Below are positions 36,176-47,893 of a stretch of 64,000 nucleotides of DNA, piece by piece. Under the pieces are notes generated by a model, which saw only the letters and a list, made by a program, of their open reading frames with translations, searched no databases and had not been told where the DNA came from. The stretch spans positions 553,908-617,907 of the forward strand of contig MU006096.1 of the NCBI GenBank assembly GCA_010093705.1. The letters run 5' to 3'. Each line of letters opens with the position of its first letter. Position 1 is the stretch's first letter. Made by a program: the position numbers and the translations under genes. The DNA comes from Patellaria atrata CBS 101060. Lineage: Eukaryota; Ascomycota; Dothideomycetes; Patellariales; Patellariaceae.

Positions 36176-38846
36176 ATGTCTTTCTTTGGCTTCGATACAT
36201 CACTTCCCCGCGATCGCGGACATCAGTCTACCGCCCCAGGCTTTGGACAAACCCATGATCCCTTCGCTGGGCTCTCACAAAGAAACGTCAGCGCTAACGA
36301 TGAAGTGTATGCGAATTTTCCTTCTGTGTATAGTCCTCACTAATACTTCTAGATTGGATTTCGAAGAAACATATGATGGTCTGGGAGACCAGCTTGATGA
36401 GACCGATGATGCGTTCAATGATGACACCTTTGGAGGAGAGCCGGCTAACCAACAGAGTGTTGGCAAGGACTTTGACTTCTCTGGACAGACTGCACAAATC
36501 GCGGATACAATGAAGGAGGAGCAGATGCTATATGCTGCCCGTCAACCCCCTCAGCGACAACCTAGCCCACCGAAGAAAAGCACCAGACCTGCTCGTACGG
36601 GATATGAGAAATACTCCGAGCCAACGTATATCCCAGAGTTGCAAGCAAATGCTAGTTTGTGGGGAATGGCCCCAAGACAGCCTAGTCAGGACGTAACTGA
36701 ATCGTATCATCGGAAACACAGCGAAGCTGTTCCTCCCACTAGTAACCGGAAGATGATGAGCTTGGAGGAGGTGGAAGCTATGATGCGCGCCCAAAACAAC
36801 CTTAAGTCGACAACACCACAACCTGCACCTCAAACTAGTCAGCCCCAACCTCGTGTTGAACAAGCTCAGTTACCGATAATTCCTCCCCAGCAGGGACCGC
36901 ATCCTCAGGGACAGTTTCCTAACTTTTCTGGCCCTCCCCAAATTCTACAACGTCCACAACAGTTAAGTGAGCAACGCTTTCAGCAAGGAGCTCGACCACC
37001 CCCCCAAGGCGACAAACAGAATCAAGGTGTGCAACATGCTCAGGTTTTCCAACGCCAGAGACAAGCACCGATGGAGCTTGTTGCTCATCGATCCCAACAC
37101 ACATCAACTCCTCCAGGCCCTCGGAGAACTCCTCAACCGAGACAAATTCTACAGAACCCGAACAGGCTTTCCGGCCATGGTCAACCTATTGCTCCTTCAC
37201 TCAGTCGTCCAAGCCATCAAGCTCACCTAACAGGACCAATGCATGCGCGCGGTCCTTCATACCCTGGAGCGGTAGTAACAAATCCACAGCAGCTTCTCAA
37301 TCTGTCGGATGAGGATCGAGCTGCCTTTCTGGCCGAAGATGCTAGACGCGCTAAACGCAATCACAAGATCCATATGCTCTCTTTAGGTAATGGTCTGATG
37401 ACTCCACAGGATAAGAACTTTATCACCCGGATACAATTACAACAACTGGTTACCGCAACTGGTGGTGTTGACGATCAGGATCCGGAGGCTGCATTGACGG
37501 AAGATTTCTACTATCAGGTTTATAGCCAAATTCGGGGAGCGGCTCGGGAGAATCCCAATCAACCTGCAAACCACTTTGCACAGACATATCTGTTCCAGAC
37601 TGGAGGTCGATATGGCCTAGCGGGTCGACGACATCCCCGAGGAGGAGACAATCACATGCAACGTATGGAGCAGCAAGTCCAGCGTGCTGTAGAAGCTGCA
37701 AAAGCGAAACCGAAGAATAAACAGCTAGTCATTGAAGGCAGCCTTGGAAAAATATCTTTCAGCAACGCAAAGACTCCTAAGCCGTTACTGAACCTCAAAC
37801 GTACTGACAGTGCTGATGTTCGACCCAGCAGTGCTGGTAGACGTCCGAGCAGACATGCAGCTGTCCTTGATAGAAAAGCGACACTCAGAGACATTGAAAA
37901 TGTGTACAGTGATCTGATGGCTATGGAAGATCACGAGCGTCACCTTCCACCCCCGTTGAACGAGAACAGTGATCCAGAGTCGATACAGCAACATATGGAG
38001 TGGCGCCACACAATCCAAGACCTAAATCAGAAACTATGGCGTGATTTAAAAGTAATGGAGCCAATTGTTCCAAAGTAAGTTATTCGAGACTATTATCAGA
38101 GCAAAACTTTGACAATTTCTAGTTCGCCGGTCCCTCACCCTTTCATTGCCATACTTTCCCATCCCAAGGGTAAGAAAACTGTCCCACGGGTATTCCGTCA
38201 TATTGATGAACAACAACGCGTGACGATTCTAACTATGATCGTCGTGCATCTGGATACCCTCGATGTCGTACGCAATGCTCTCCTGCATCATGATGAACCA
38301 AAATTATCTCGTATGGCTCGAGAAGAAGTGGAGCTTTTCGCACATTCCGTGATTCCGAGCCTCTTTTCTTACATTAATGAAGCACCGCTGACTATAGTAA
38401 TTGGCCTTCTTGGACTTGTCCTTGATCGCACAAATATTCAAAACCTTGTTCGGACGAAGATCGGTCTTTCAATACTTACTATGTTTGTCTCTCGTGCTGA
38501 GATCTTCAAGCAATCATCAGCACCAGGAGATCTTACCGACAGTGACTGGGAGCAATGGCTCCAGCTCTACAATAAACTTTTTGATATCGCCGAACCTGTC
38601 TTACCATATATCTTCCCTGGTAGTGTCAACGACACCGAAGACGTCTATGTCTGGCAATATCTAGCTGCGATGGGTGTTGGTGCAAGCCCCGAGCAGCAAC
38701 AAAGGCTAGTGTTAGGAGTGAAAGATAGGGTCATGGAGACAGTCAATGTTAGTAAAGCTCTTCCACCTGAAATTGCTGCAACACGACTTGGACATGTGAA
38801 TCTGTTCATGAGAGCCATAGGGCTAGACGTAGAACTGCTTGGATGA
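36176..38846 (+). CDS. PAT1: PAT1, mRNA decapping activator
   Basis: Bridges the Lsm1-7 ring, the Dhh1 helicase and the Dcp1/Dcp2 decapping enzyme in cytoplasmic mRNA decay and P-bodies; older databases call the family topoisomerase II-associated protein. Three exons: 36176-36306, 36353-38074 and 38123-38846, giving 858 residues. The start MSFFGFDTSLP is typical, with the first join giving DFEETYDGLGDQLDETDDAFN, the acidic N-terminal motif that contacts Dhh1. A long Pro/Gln-rich disordered middle follows (about residues 130-380). The conserved C-terminal helical repeat region runs from about residue 400, with LSDEDRAAFLAEDARRAKR, FYYQVYSQIRG, GSLGKISFSNAKTPKPLL and TVPRVFRHIDEQQRVTIL. The frame upstream of 36176 has no start of its own and was rejected as N-terminus. 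Introns are 46 and 48 nt. Confidence 0.94.
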
Positions 38847-39514
38847 AAATAATTCTGGAAGCTTGATTATGACACTATCAGGTTCACGAATTCAAGGGGT
38901 GAGTGCGTGAACAAGATTGCTGCGAGGGGATTCGACTTACCACCTAATTGTAGGTGTTGTCTTACCTATTGAAGCAGTACAGCATGGTCTAAACCCCTTA
39001 AAAATATGATCGATACTTGTATATTAGCTGAGCGTTACGAATACTCAATACACACTTTTGGCCATCAATTCTTTCTTCTCTTTAGGCGTACTTTTAGCTT
39101 ACTGTACGATTTTTCTTTAGAAACGGCGTCCAACCCCTCTGTTCTCTCTGAGGAAGGAGGAAGACTATATAATAACATAAATGTTACTTCTCAAGTGCTC
39201 ACGACATTTCAGATTCGAAGTTGTGAGGTGAGTATGATGGAGGTGTATCGTAGAGCGGGCGTGACAACCGTGATAAGGGAAGAGAATATCAATCGGGCCT
39301 ACCTTTACATTAAAGGTAATAGTACCTTAAGTCATTGTATTTTTCGAACTGCTCCTTCGTCACCTTTCGAGATGAGAGCGAGGCTTAGGGCATCTTGTCG
39401 AGTAAACATTTCTCAAGCGAACACCCTAGGCTTCATTGCATTCTCATCTCCGCCCGCTTGTCACTTCACCCAATATTCCACATCTCTAACTCATCCCGTC
39501 CGGTATCATTATTC
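38847..39514. other. Intergenic, PAT1 3' flank
   Basis: An open frame on the plus strand (39006-39518) overlaps the start of the hydrolase pseudogene and shows no domain. One TACTGTA motif near 39101. Nothing else recognised. Confidence 0.45.
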
Positions 39515-41024
39515 ATGAAGTCCCTTGAGAAAATTCCTTTAACGATTTTACTTGCTCTTCCGTTCTTCATTGGAAAGGCATGCTCTTTCCCGAGCCCATA
39601 CTGGGACCAACTCTTACAATCGGACCCTGAGTCAGCACTGGAATTAGATTCTGATGGAGAGCCTTATTTCGATTAGTGAACAATTGCCCCTTCCACAAAA
39701 CTGGTCTACTCTCCTTGCTATGAAGATTTTTAGTGTGCGCGTCTCTATCTCCCGCTAAATTGGCAAAATCCATCCCTTTCGAAAAATGTCTCAATTGCAG
39801 TGATAAGGTTACCTGCAAAAGTTCCTGAAAATGATCCGCATCACGGGGGAAGTGTTATCACAAATGAGTGTGGTCCGGGAGGTTCAGAGGTGGAATTCAC
39901 AGTCAAATTTGGGAAACGCTTGCAGAAGATATCTGATAGCGAGAAAAGCTACGAGATTCTGAGTTTCGATCCAAGGGGTGTATTTCAAAGTACACCGAAC
40001 GCAAGGTGTTTTATGGACGCTACTAAGCTACTACGATGGAGAGAAGAAACCAACCATCTTATGAGGAACGTCCTCTCTGATCAATCTTTTGAAATGCTCT
40101 ATGCTGCTTCGCAGGCCACTATACTAGCTTGTGCGGAAAAGCTGATCGCAGGCTACCCGAACGATAACATCTGAAGACATACCTCCACCGCAAATGTGGC
40201 TAGGGACATGTTGAGAATTGGGTTTCAAGCTGAACAGTTGAAGAGAGGGAATACGTGACAAAATTTTCAATACGGAAAACATGAGTACCATTCGTCGCCA
40301 ACTACTAAGATTCATTATCATGGGGTATCGTACGGCACTTTTCTCGGGGCAATGGTCGCAACCCTTTTCCCGATGAATATCAATCGTATGATCCTTGACT
40401 CTAATGTTGACCCCGACGGGTACATTGGTAGTCTCCCATTAAATTCCAACCTAGACGGATTTCCTGGTCTTCTTGACTATGTTTACGAACGCTGCTATAT
40501 AGGTCGTGAGGTTTGTAAGTTTTTCCGCCCTACAGACTCATCCCCCTTCTTCTACTCTGGATATGGATGATGTCCATATGCTAATTCGATGTGCCGACTG
40601 CCCAATCTTTAATCTTTCTTTATCTTCAATCAAGGAATTCTTCTACCTTGACTACCAGGTATCTCCTATCCACGCACTTGGGCATGTACAAGAAGATTTA
40701 CAGCGGCTTACACTCCCATTATCACTGGCGCCGCTTCACAACCACACAGGCCCCTTTGGAAGTAATACATCAACTTCGATCTTGTTATTGAATAATGAGC
40801 TTGATCCTGTATGTCCACTTCAGAATGCGGAAAGGTTGAGGGTCTTGTTTCCGGGTAGTAGACTTCTGATACAAGAGACAGCAGGTCATGGGGTAGTAAC
40901 TGATCCTAGTACCGGCGAGTGTATCTTCAAACTAGTCAGTGAGTATATGAACAAAGGCACTGTACCGGAAAAGCCGGTTATGTGTCGACTAGTGTGCGAA
41001 GTATTTGCAAAAAACTGTAGTTAG
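39515..41024 (+). pseudogene. Secreted alpha/beta hydrolase (TAP-like peptidase) pseudogene
   Basis: A signal peptide (MKSLEKIPLTILLALPFFIGKACS) opens a single long frame that follows a tripeptidyl-aminopeptidase-like serine hydrolase. KLVYSPCYEDF and CARLYLPLNW match the N-terminal region. ECGPGGSE stands where the family has the oxyanion motif GGPGGSG. HGVSYGTFLGA (from about 40329) carries the catalytic Ser, and NELDPVCPL and AGHGV give the Asp and His regions. In that same frame stop codons lie at 39674, 39677, 39731, 40172 and 40256. At least three stand where Trp or Gln is expected (FD-stop, F-stop-CAR, NI-stop-RH). Near 40510-40568 the frame shifts by one to the C-terminal part. The stops and the Gly-to-Glu change fit C-to-T/G-to-A transitions, as caused by repeat-induced point mutation. 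No introns are needed to explain most of it, so it is a dead copy. Confidence 0.85.
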
Positions 41025-41420
41025 ATGAAAAAGAAAAACCAGCAAAAATTTGGCAAACTCCACAAATTATGGTGGTAGGATTGTCATGAATGAATGTTGA
41101 AGGAAGTTGAAAGTATACTTGTCCTCGATAGACTAATTCTCAGCCTGCATTCTTGATATTCAAACCCAAAGCTGTTCTTCCAGTTCCACCTTTATGGCTG
41201 TAGTCGCGATGCCAAGATCCATCTACAGGCAGTGACGTTGCCGGCCCTCCTAGTCACTAGAACCTCACTCTAAGGCTGTACAAAGAGTATCCTGTAAGCC
41301 ATCCAGCAGTGCTGCAGATATTATTATTACTGTCAAATAGAACAAGCGGAGAGACACCTAGTAGCAGTCGCTCTTTACCACAATCTTCCAGTCATTGTTG
41401 CTCCCTCCTCCATACCCCTA
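41025..41420. other. Intergenic, upstream of the R-SNARE gene
   Basis: Roughly 400 bases holding the promoter of the SNARE gene. An open frame beginning at 41309 runs into the gene in another frame and is a shadow. Nothing else seen. Confidence 0.45.
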
Positions 41421-42267
41421 ATGGCGTCCTCCTCAAGCTCAACTCCACTCTTATAGTACGCCGAGTGCAAAGTCCGAACCATCAATCATCAATCTCACTG
41501 ACTCTGTTGTAGTTCTTGCATAGCATACAACTCTACCATCCTAACGGAACACACCGCGTCCGCCTCCTCTCAAACGTCATCTCTCGCCTCCATCATTCTC
41601 CCGAAGCTATCGCACTCAGAACCTCAAAAGCTAACCTACACTCATCAAGGCCATTACGTCCATTACATCGCCTCCGCTCCTTCAGAATATCCTTCTTCTC
41701 CCTCCGCGGGTGGCCTGACGTATCTTGTCATCGCTAGGTCCGAACTAGGCCGCCGTATACCGTTCGGCTTCCTCGTCGAGATCAAAAAGCAATTTCTAGC
41801 AGCATATGAGCCTTCAAAGACTGATTTCGGCGATCTACCTCCTTATGGTGCTGCCGCTTTTAACTCAACCTTGAAGAGGTTGATGGTGGAATTGGGAACA
41901 ACGGAGGAGGGGAAGAATGACGCCCTCAAGAATGTTCAAAATGAGATCGCGGGTGTGAGAGAAATTATGACGGAGAATATCGAGCGGGTGTTGGAAAGAG
42001 GGGAAAGGATAGATTTGTTGGTTGATAAGACCGATAGACTTGGAGGTAGTGCGCGTGATTTTAGGGTGAGGAGTCGTGGTTTAAGGAGAAGGATGTGGTG
42101 GAAAAACGTCAAGTTAATGGCGTTGCTGGTAGTTGTGGTCATCTTCCTGATCTATCTCTTCGTAGGATTCGGATGTGGTCTTCCTGGTAAGTTACTACCC
42201 TTTTTCTCGACAACAATGTGGTTCAGCTAATAGGCGTTTAGGTTGGGGAAGATGCATTCATCACTAG
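41421..42267 (+). CDS. Longin-type R-SNARE, VAMP7/Nyv1-like
   Basis: Membrane-fusion protein of the late endosome/vacuole pathway. Three exons: 41421-41455, 41513-42186 and 42242-42267, giving 244 residues. An N-terminal longin domain (about 1-130) starts at LLYSCIAYNSTIL and includes GHYVHYIASAP and LTYLVIARSELGRRIPFGFL. The SNARE motif (about 150-205) includes KNVQNEIAGVREIMTENIER and then VLERGERIDLL, where the zero-layer Arg lies. A single C-terminal membrane helix (about 213-233) is followed by the short lumenal end CGLPGWGRCIHH supplied by the tiny last exon. This layout (longin, coil, tail anchor) is that of VAMP7, filling the Nyv1 role in filamentous fungi. Ykt6 lacks the membrane helix and Sec22 differs in sequence, so both are less likely. 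Confidence 0.88.
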
Positions 42268-42709
42268 TGCGCCAATTTGTAAATTATTGTTTTCAGTACT
42301 CGATGCGAGGTCACTGGCGTTGGCGAACATACAGCTTCGAGGCACCTTGCATTGTACAGTTATCCCACTTTTGTACAAAGAGACGAAATTCAATTTACCA
42401 CTATATTTGAGTACCGATAACATTTCGTTCAAGGGTAGTGTGTTTTTCTCATTTATACATCCTTGTGGTTTAGACTTTCAGATTCGCATCAGGAAACCTA
42501 ATATGGACAGTTCTGTAAAAGGGTTATTCCCCTTGGAAGCCGGAGTTATATTGGAATTTCTTCAACCATGATAGAGAAAGAGAGGAAAAACGCAAAGATT
42601 CCATTCAAACAGCTATATGCCTCAGGACCTTCTCCACACCACCGATTCTACGCCAGTTTTCTTCAAGTAACAAATTTTCCATCTTGGTCCAACCCTCCCC
42701 TCTCTCGTC
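42268..42709. other. Convergent intergenic region, SNARE / Cys-Thr-rich gene
   Basis: About 440 bases between two converging 3' ends. Open frames here have no domain. It is likely 3' UTR sequence of both genes. Confidence 0.45.
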
Positions 42710-43857
42710 TCACGCATCCCACACCGTCACCGTCCTATCCCTACAGACCCCATCACAAGGATCGCAGCTATCCCAAGCCGTCACCGTCGTTGTCTCTGTC
42801 AGTGGACACCCTTCCCGCGGTCCCGGCACCGTCAGCGTCGACGGCGCCACGCACAGCACGTCGGGGCAGTGGATCAGCGTCGGCTTCTGCGTGATTGCTG
42901 GCGGCGCCGGAGTCGGGCAGGGCGGGTGCAGGTACGTGGTTGTGGTGAAGGAGAAGCAAGAGATAGGCGGATAGCGCGTCCGGGGCTCGACGGGGAGGGT
43001 GAGGAAGGTCGGCGGCGGGAGGGTTAGGAAGGTTGGGATTGGTTTTGTGGGGAGCGGGGGAAGCGTGAATGTGACGGTTCCTGGGAGACTGGGTGTCGAG
43101 AGGGTGGGAGTGGGCTTTTTGGAGGAGATGGTGTGAACCGGTACGGAAGAAGAGCTCTTTTTGGTTGATGTTGAGGTCTTCTTTGAGGATGTGTACTTGG
43201 ATTTGGTTGGGAGCGTGGGATGGATTACCGTGGGGAGAGTAAGGAAGGTCGGGGGTGGGAGGGTCGGTGCGGTTGGTGTGGGAGATGGATCACCCCATGT
43301 TACGCAGGTTGTGGGTGAAGGGGGAAGTCCGGCGGATGAAGAGCTGGCTTTGGAAGATGTGGATAGAGGAGACGCTTCCCGAGGAGGAAGTGCGGTGTTG
43401 AATGGGCCGTCGGTGATGATCGGAACGGGGAGACAGAGGGACGGGGCCGGAACAGTCTCCGTAGAGGTGAAGGTGAAGCATCCCGTGGGGCATTTCTTAG
43501 GGCAATCTTCGGTGAACGTTACCGTTGGCGTAGTGGGACAAGCTACATGGTGTTAGGGCGGGATAAGGAAGGGCAAAGGTGAATGGAAGGGGTGCTTAGG
43601 GATCGGTATACCTCTATTCTTTCCAGGTATGGTGGTTGTTGTCAAGTAAGCGCACATGGGTCTGACGCATGGTTTGGTGAAGAATTCCTGACATGTCGGG
43701 GTGACGAATTCGGTAGCAGTGTAGCAGTCGCATTTTGGAATGGCTAGGGTGTAGCTAGAGAATATCAGATGAAGACGCTCACTCTATATCAGGTTGCTTC
43801 AAGTATCTACCTGGAGAAGAGAAGTGCTACTAGGGCAAGGGAGTTGGCGGATACCAT
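42710..43857 (-). CDS. Secreted Cys- and Thr/Pro-rich protein
   Basis: I do not recognise a named family. Three exons, 43857-43811, 43754-43612 and 43542-42710, give 340 residues. A signal peptide is clear (MVSANSLALVALLFSSYTLA, cut near residue 20-22). Then come an N-terminal block with spaced cysteines (KCDCYTATEFVTPTCQEFF, CVRPMC, CPTTPTVTFTEDCPKKCPTGC), a long Pro/Ser/Thr/Lys-rich middle suited to O-mannosylation, including the twice-occurring PPPTFLTLP, and a C-terminal Cys block (HCPDVLCVAPSTLTVPGP, DSCDPCDGVC) ending TVTVWDA. There is no GPI-like hydrophobic tail. It is likely an extracellular wall or surface protein, perhaps an effector-like one. It shares signal peptide, Thr runs and CPT-type motifs with the next minus-strand gene. 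Confidence 0.8.
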
Positions 43858-44902
43858 CTTGTAAGGTAGGATCTCACTATTACCAGTGTGAAGGATTTGA
43901 TATGATGGTGTTAGACAGTGGCAAGAGTTCACATTTTAGAGGAAGTTCTTCGATTAAAGCTAACAGTTTTCTACATCTACTATACAGAGTTCGTATACGT
44001 TTCTCTAAAGACTTATTCATTAGTCCGTCTCATCAGACGAAGGTATAAAAATCTCTGTACTCTACAACCTCCGCAGAAATCCGCCGCTCGCTCGCATGCA
44101 TCCGACGGTTGTATGCCCATTTTGATATGATCACGGGCCGTGCTGAATATGCTTTAAGCTTCCTTTATAGAACATTCGAGTGCCGTATTGTTGAGGACAA
44201 GAATCTAGAAGATCGTTCAATTTCCACAATATCGTAGTGGACAGCGGGGTTTCGAAGTTTTAATATACAATATACAAAGCTACCCGACTTAGTTAGGCTG
44301 GTAGATTGCCCTTGGTTAGCAACAAGCTCAAGGGTTTAGAAGTGAAAGATCCTATAAATAGAAACCCGAGTTGCCCAAGATAGGGGACTGTCCAGTCGGA
44401 ATACAGGCTAAAAGCTGAAAATTGATAAGGCAGGGATTGGACATTGGAAAAACCTGGGAATATAAAAAGCTTGGCTGAACGCCCGAATACGAGGACTGGG
44501 CTCTCGGTGGAATGAATGTTTGAGTACAATATTCAGGGTGTTCGCTCTTCTTGCCCAGGACTGTACAGACGGACATGTAATGTTCATGGATTGTTAGAAC
44601 ATGACCATCACGGCTAGCACATGATAGAATAACGGTACTGCATAGTGAAGCGAGAGCGTTTATTCTAGCCCTATCACATCTCGTCAATGTACGTCGCTGT
44701 ACATTTACTGTACGAGTAATGAGTACGGCATAGTGTGACTTTACGTCCGCACTTAGACAAGCCATGCAATTAGGTCAGGGATCACTCCAAGATTTTACCA
44801 TACAGGAAGCTAAAACTGAATTACAGTGGATAGAACTCATAGAAGAGTATCTAACGCCATGTCATGTGAGACCGTTCCGTATCTGAACGCCAGACCTATC
44901 GC
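43858..44902. other. Intergenic between two secreted-protein genes
   Basis: About 1 kb without a supported gene. A minus-strand frame at 44352-44765 has no start context or domain. TACTGTA-type motifs occur near 44696-44727. Confidence 0.45.
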
Positions 44903-45526
44903 TCAAGCCAACGTGATCGTAGGCCTCCTCTTTGTAGTACTGCAAGGTAGCGTAGCAGTCACGTAGCTTGTTGACCCACAGCTAGTCGGGCACGCAGTCG
45001 GGCATGCTGCGAAGCTCGTGTCTGTGACTGTCCTGGTACAGCACGGATCGGTGGTGCTATGACACGTTGTTGTTCGCGTCCTGATCTCGATGCAAGCAAG
45101 CGTAATGCAGGTTGCGGTGTTGAAAGAGCAGGTCGTCCAGGGCGGAGGCGTATCAATTTCCGTGTACCAGCTCGGGCAGCTACGGGGCAGAGTGGCTGTC
45201 GTAGGGACGGTTTTGACGACTGAGGTCGTGATGACAGTCGTGTACCGTTTAGTGATTGTGGTCAATGAGATGGTGGTGAACGGAGTGCTCGCTGGGCAAG
45301 TTGGAGTGTATGGAGGAATGGTAGGGGCGCTGGTTAAGTATTAGATAGAAGCTATTTCATGATAGAAGCTTGTATACCTAGGGGTAATAGCATCAGGCTC
45401 TGGAAGTGCTAGCACAGTATTTCTGATTACGTTAGTAGCAACTCGCTATTCTGTAGTGCTCTATAGGGAAAATACATACGCAACGCTCAAAAGAGCAGCG
45501 GCGAGAAGACTGAATCCGACATGCAT
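44903..45526 (-). CDS. Small secreted Cys/Thr-rich protein
   Basis: Not a family I recognise. Two exons, 45526-45480 and 45329-44903, give 157 residues. The 150-nt intron is longer than usual and could hide an alternative exon. A signal peptide (MHVGFSLLAAALLSVAAA) precedes a mature protein of about 139 residues with some 15 Cys and very many Thr: TTITKRYTTVITTSVV, SCPSWYTEIDTPPPWTTCSF, CITLACIEIRTRTTTC, DPCCTRTVTDTSFAACPTAC and PTSCGSTSYVTATLPC. The repeated CPT/TTT pattern recalls the larger secreted protein upstream on the same strand, so the two may be diverged paralogues. Small size, Cys content and signal peptide fit an extracellular or effector-like protein. The exact acceptor site is the least sure point. 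Confidence 0.72.
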
Positions 45527-46917
45527 GTTGCGGATACGTTGAACAGTGTGGTGTACAATGAACGAGCGTGTGGTTGTTTACACGTCAGAAGCAATAAGAG
45601 AGTATCTCTCAGTCGGATTATGAGCTTATATATTATTCAAGTTCGTATTTTAGCATAGAGTGCAACAAGGAAAGGGATCGGTTGCTCTACGCTCTGCATT
45701 GCCCAGAGGTGCCATCTCCGACTGTGACGACAGAAAATAACGAGTAATTCCAATGGCTGGCCACCAGACCATGCTATGTTCCGATAGAAGCGGTGATCGG
45801 ATTTTGGTATGAAAGAATTGTGCGTGCAAAGACCTTCCGCCGCATTGTGATACGGCTCCTGAAGTTGTAGATGAGCAAATCTAACGTCCCAGCGATTCCG
45901 TATACGAGAAGTTTTCTCTTCCAAGCATGCGCCGACAGTGCCGTTAGAGAGATCAGGTTACGGATTGAGAAGAAAAGTCCCAGGTACGAAGTGGATCAAT
46001 CATTTCTTTTCGCATTATTCGGTTTAAGAACTCTAGTAATAAAATCCTGTTACGAGTATTCGCTGGCTCAAGTCTAGTTCCATAGCCCTTGGAGATCGAC
46101 CTCGGCCTTCCGAAAATAGAATATGCGGCTCGGCATGTGTGCATTCCGCCGGAAGTCGGTCCAGATGAGACAATTACATGACGTGTGGTCCTAAAGTATA
46201 CATTGTTGTTTATACGGTAGGTAGGTACATATAGAGATTTTAACCTTATCAAAACAACTTAAATAATTTAGGAATTAGTTAGAGGTGTAGTCCCCAATTG
46301 ATTTCGAGTACAATCACCGTGGAATGTGTTCTAATTTCATTCCTCTTTTCTTTGGTGATATACTTCCACTTGAAACCGTAGAACCGTGGCCGCATTTTAA
46401 GCTATATCATAGATCGACCAGAAGTAGAGCGTCGCATGGTTGAGTCGGTATATAAGATAGTACAATAGTATCTGTGGCTTCCGCATGTGTTTTTAATTGG
46501 CGTTGGACAAATGGAACTAGGGTCACACCACTCGTATTCCTTCGAATGTTCTGAAGCCAAGCAAAGTGAACTTGAATTTTGGCACACATTGGCGTTCAAT
46601 ACGAAGTAGTATTTACGGCCATTGTGTACCTACCAAAGCTGAGCGATGTTAGCCAGACGGAGGACTAGAGAACGTTGGTGACATGTCCTACCTACAATTC
46701 TAGAGTCAATCTGATCGCATAGATTGTAACGCTCCGTTGAAAAGGGTTGTATATGCTCTAAAGCTGTGCTTAGTCTTTTGATCGAATCTATAAATGGGTG
46801 ATAAAGTTCAATCGATCCATTTGTCGATAATGTTGCGATGTTCCAGTAGGGAGCGCCATAGTATTTTTAACATGCTCTTCAAGAATACTATACAGTTTAT
46901 ACAGATATCTGTTAACG
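45527..46917. other. Gene-free 1.4 kb
   Basis: Only short frames on both strands without domain similarity. The 5' part must contain the promoter of the small secreted protein. Nothing else recognised. Confidence 0.5.
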
Positions 46918-47566
46918 CTATCCTGCCTTTGGTTTCTTTGTCCCATACTTGGATCTCGAGGTGATCCGATTCCCCACACCTCCCTATTCTGGTATTAGCA
47001 TATGATTATAGAACACTGCACTGGAAGGTGCTCACCAAATCCAATGCTCCCCTTACAAGGTGATATTTCACACCAGGGCAATCTTGCGATCTTCCCCCTC
47101 TCACCATTACTACCGAATGTTGCTGCACGTTGTGTCCTATGGATTACCATTAACCACATTTCCAATCTCTTTCTACTTCGTCATCTCGATATTAGGACTA
47201 CGCACCTTCACCTGGAATATATGCTGTAATTACTGTCCCTGAACTTAATCTTACTCTTGCAATCTTCCGCTCCCCAGAATTCGGCTTCTTTGGCTTCGTA
47301 ATCCCAACTTTCAAACAGACGCCCTTCATTTCTGGTCGGTAGGCCAACGCGGGAGACGTTGCTCTCCGTGCTTTTTGACCTACTCTACAACCTCGCAGGA
47401 CTTGCATGTAGGTTGCATTTATCTGGGAAGTAGAGGTAAAAGTTCGGCGAGGAGTGTTTTCTAACCGTGTAGGTCGGGGAGGTATGGTGAGCCGATGGGG
47501 CCGCGCTTTAGATATACTAACGCAAGGCGACGGTCTCAAGAGACGACCGAGGAATGTGAAAGGCAT
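46918..47566 (-). CDS. MRPS12: Mitochondrial ribosomal protein uS12m
   Basis: Component of the decoding centre of the mitochondrial small ribosomal subunit. Three exons, 47566-47206, 47136-47036 and 46983-46918, give 175 residues. A basic, Arg-rich N-terminal extension (about 1-48) looks like a mitochondrial targeting sequence. The uS12 fold follows: [20 protein letters not shown], then [20 protein letters not shown], then [11 protein letters not shown]. The first join gives [19 protein letters not shown], the second [19 protein letters not shown], ending KKPKAG. Every strongly conserved uS12 block is present. Introns are 69 and 52 nt. The open first exon alone would stop just after PGEG, so the splice joins are required by the family. 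Confidence 0.95.
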
Positions 47567-47893
47567 TGCTTAGAGACCTGGGTGATGGAGGAGATGAGAT
47601 TGATATCTGTAGACTTCCCGCGATATCTGAAAAGTCGCGCCAAGCTATGGACTTTAGTACGGGAGAGCACATCTACCTTAAATGCAAGTTAGGGGACCCT
47701 TCTGTATGTGCCTCCTTTCCCGCAGACTACCACCGTACATCTCATCATTTCACTTTATATCTTTGTAGTAGATTCTATAACTTCTTCGCCTTTCCATATA
47801 TCTTATTATGAGCTCTAGTATCTATGTCTATATGAATGTATTATGATAGAACTAAGCTTTTGGTCCTTACCTATGCAGAGGTACTGCAAATAT
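47567..47893. other. Short intergenic region, HAD phosphatase 3' end to MRPS12 start
   Basis: About 330 bases between two genes on the same strand. It must hold the MRPS12 promoter. Nothing else seen. Confidence 0.45.

Noticed and set aside
39006-39518. 170-codon frame upstream of the hydrolase pseudogene as its N-terminus
   Set aside because: It is in a different frame from the signal peptide at 39515 and has no domain.
44352-44765. 137-codon minus-strand frame between the secreted-protein genes
   Set aside because: No domain, poor composition and overlap with another open frame on the same strand.
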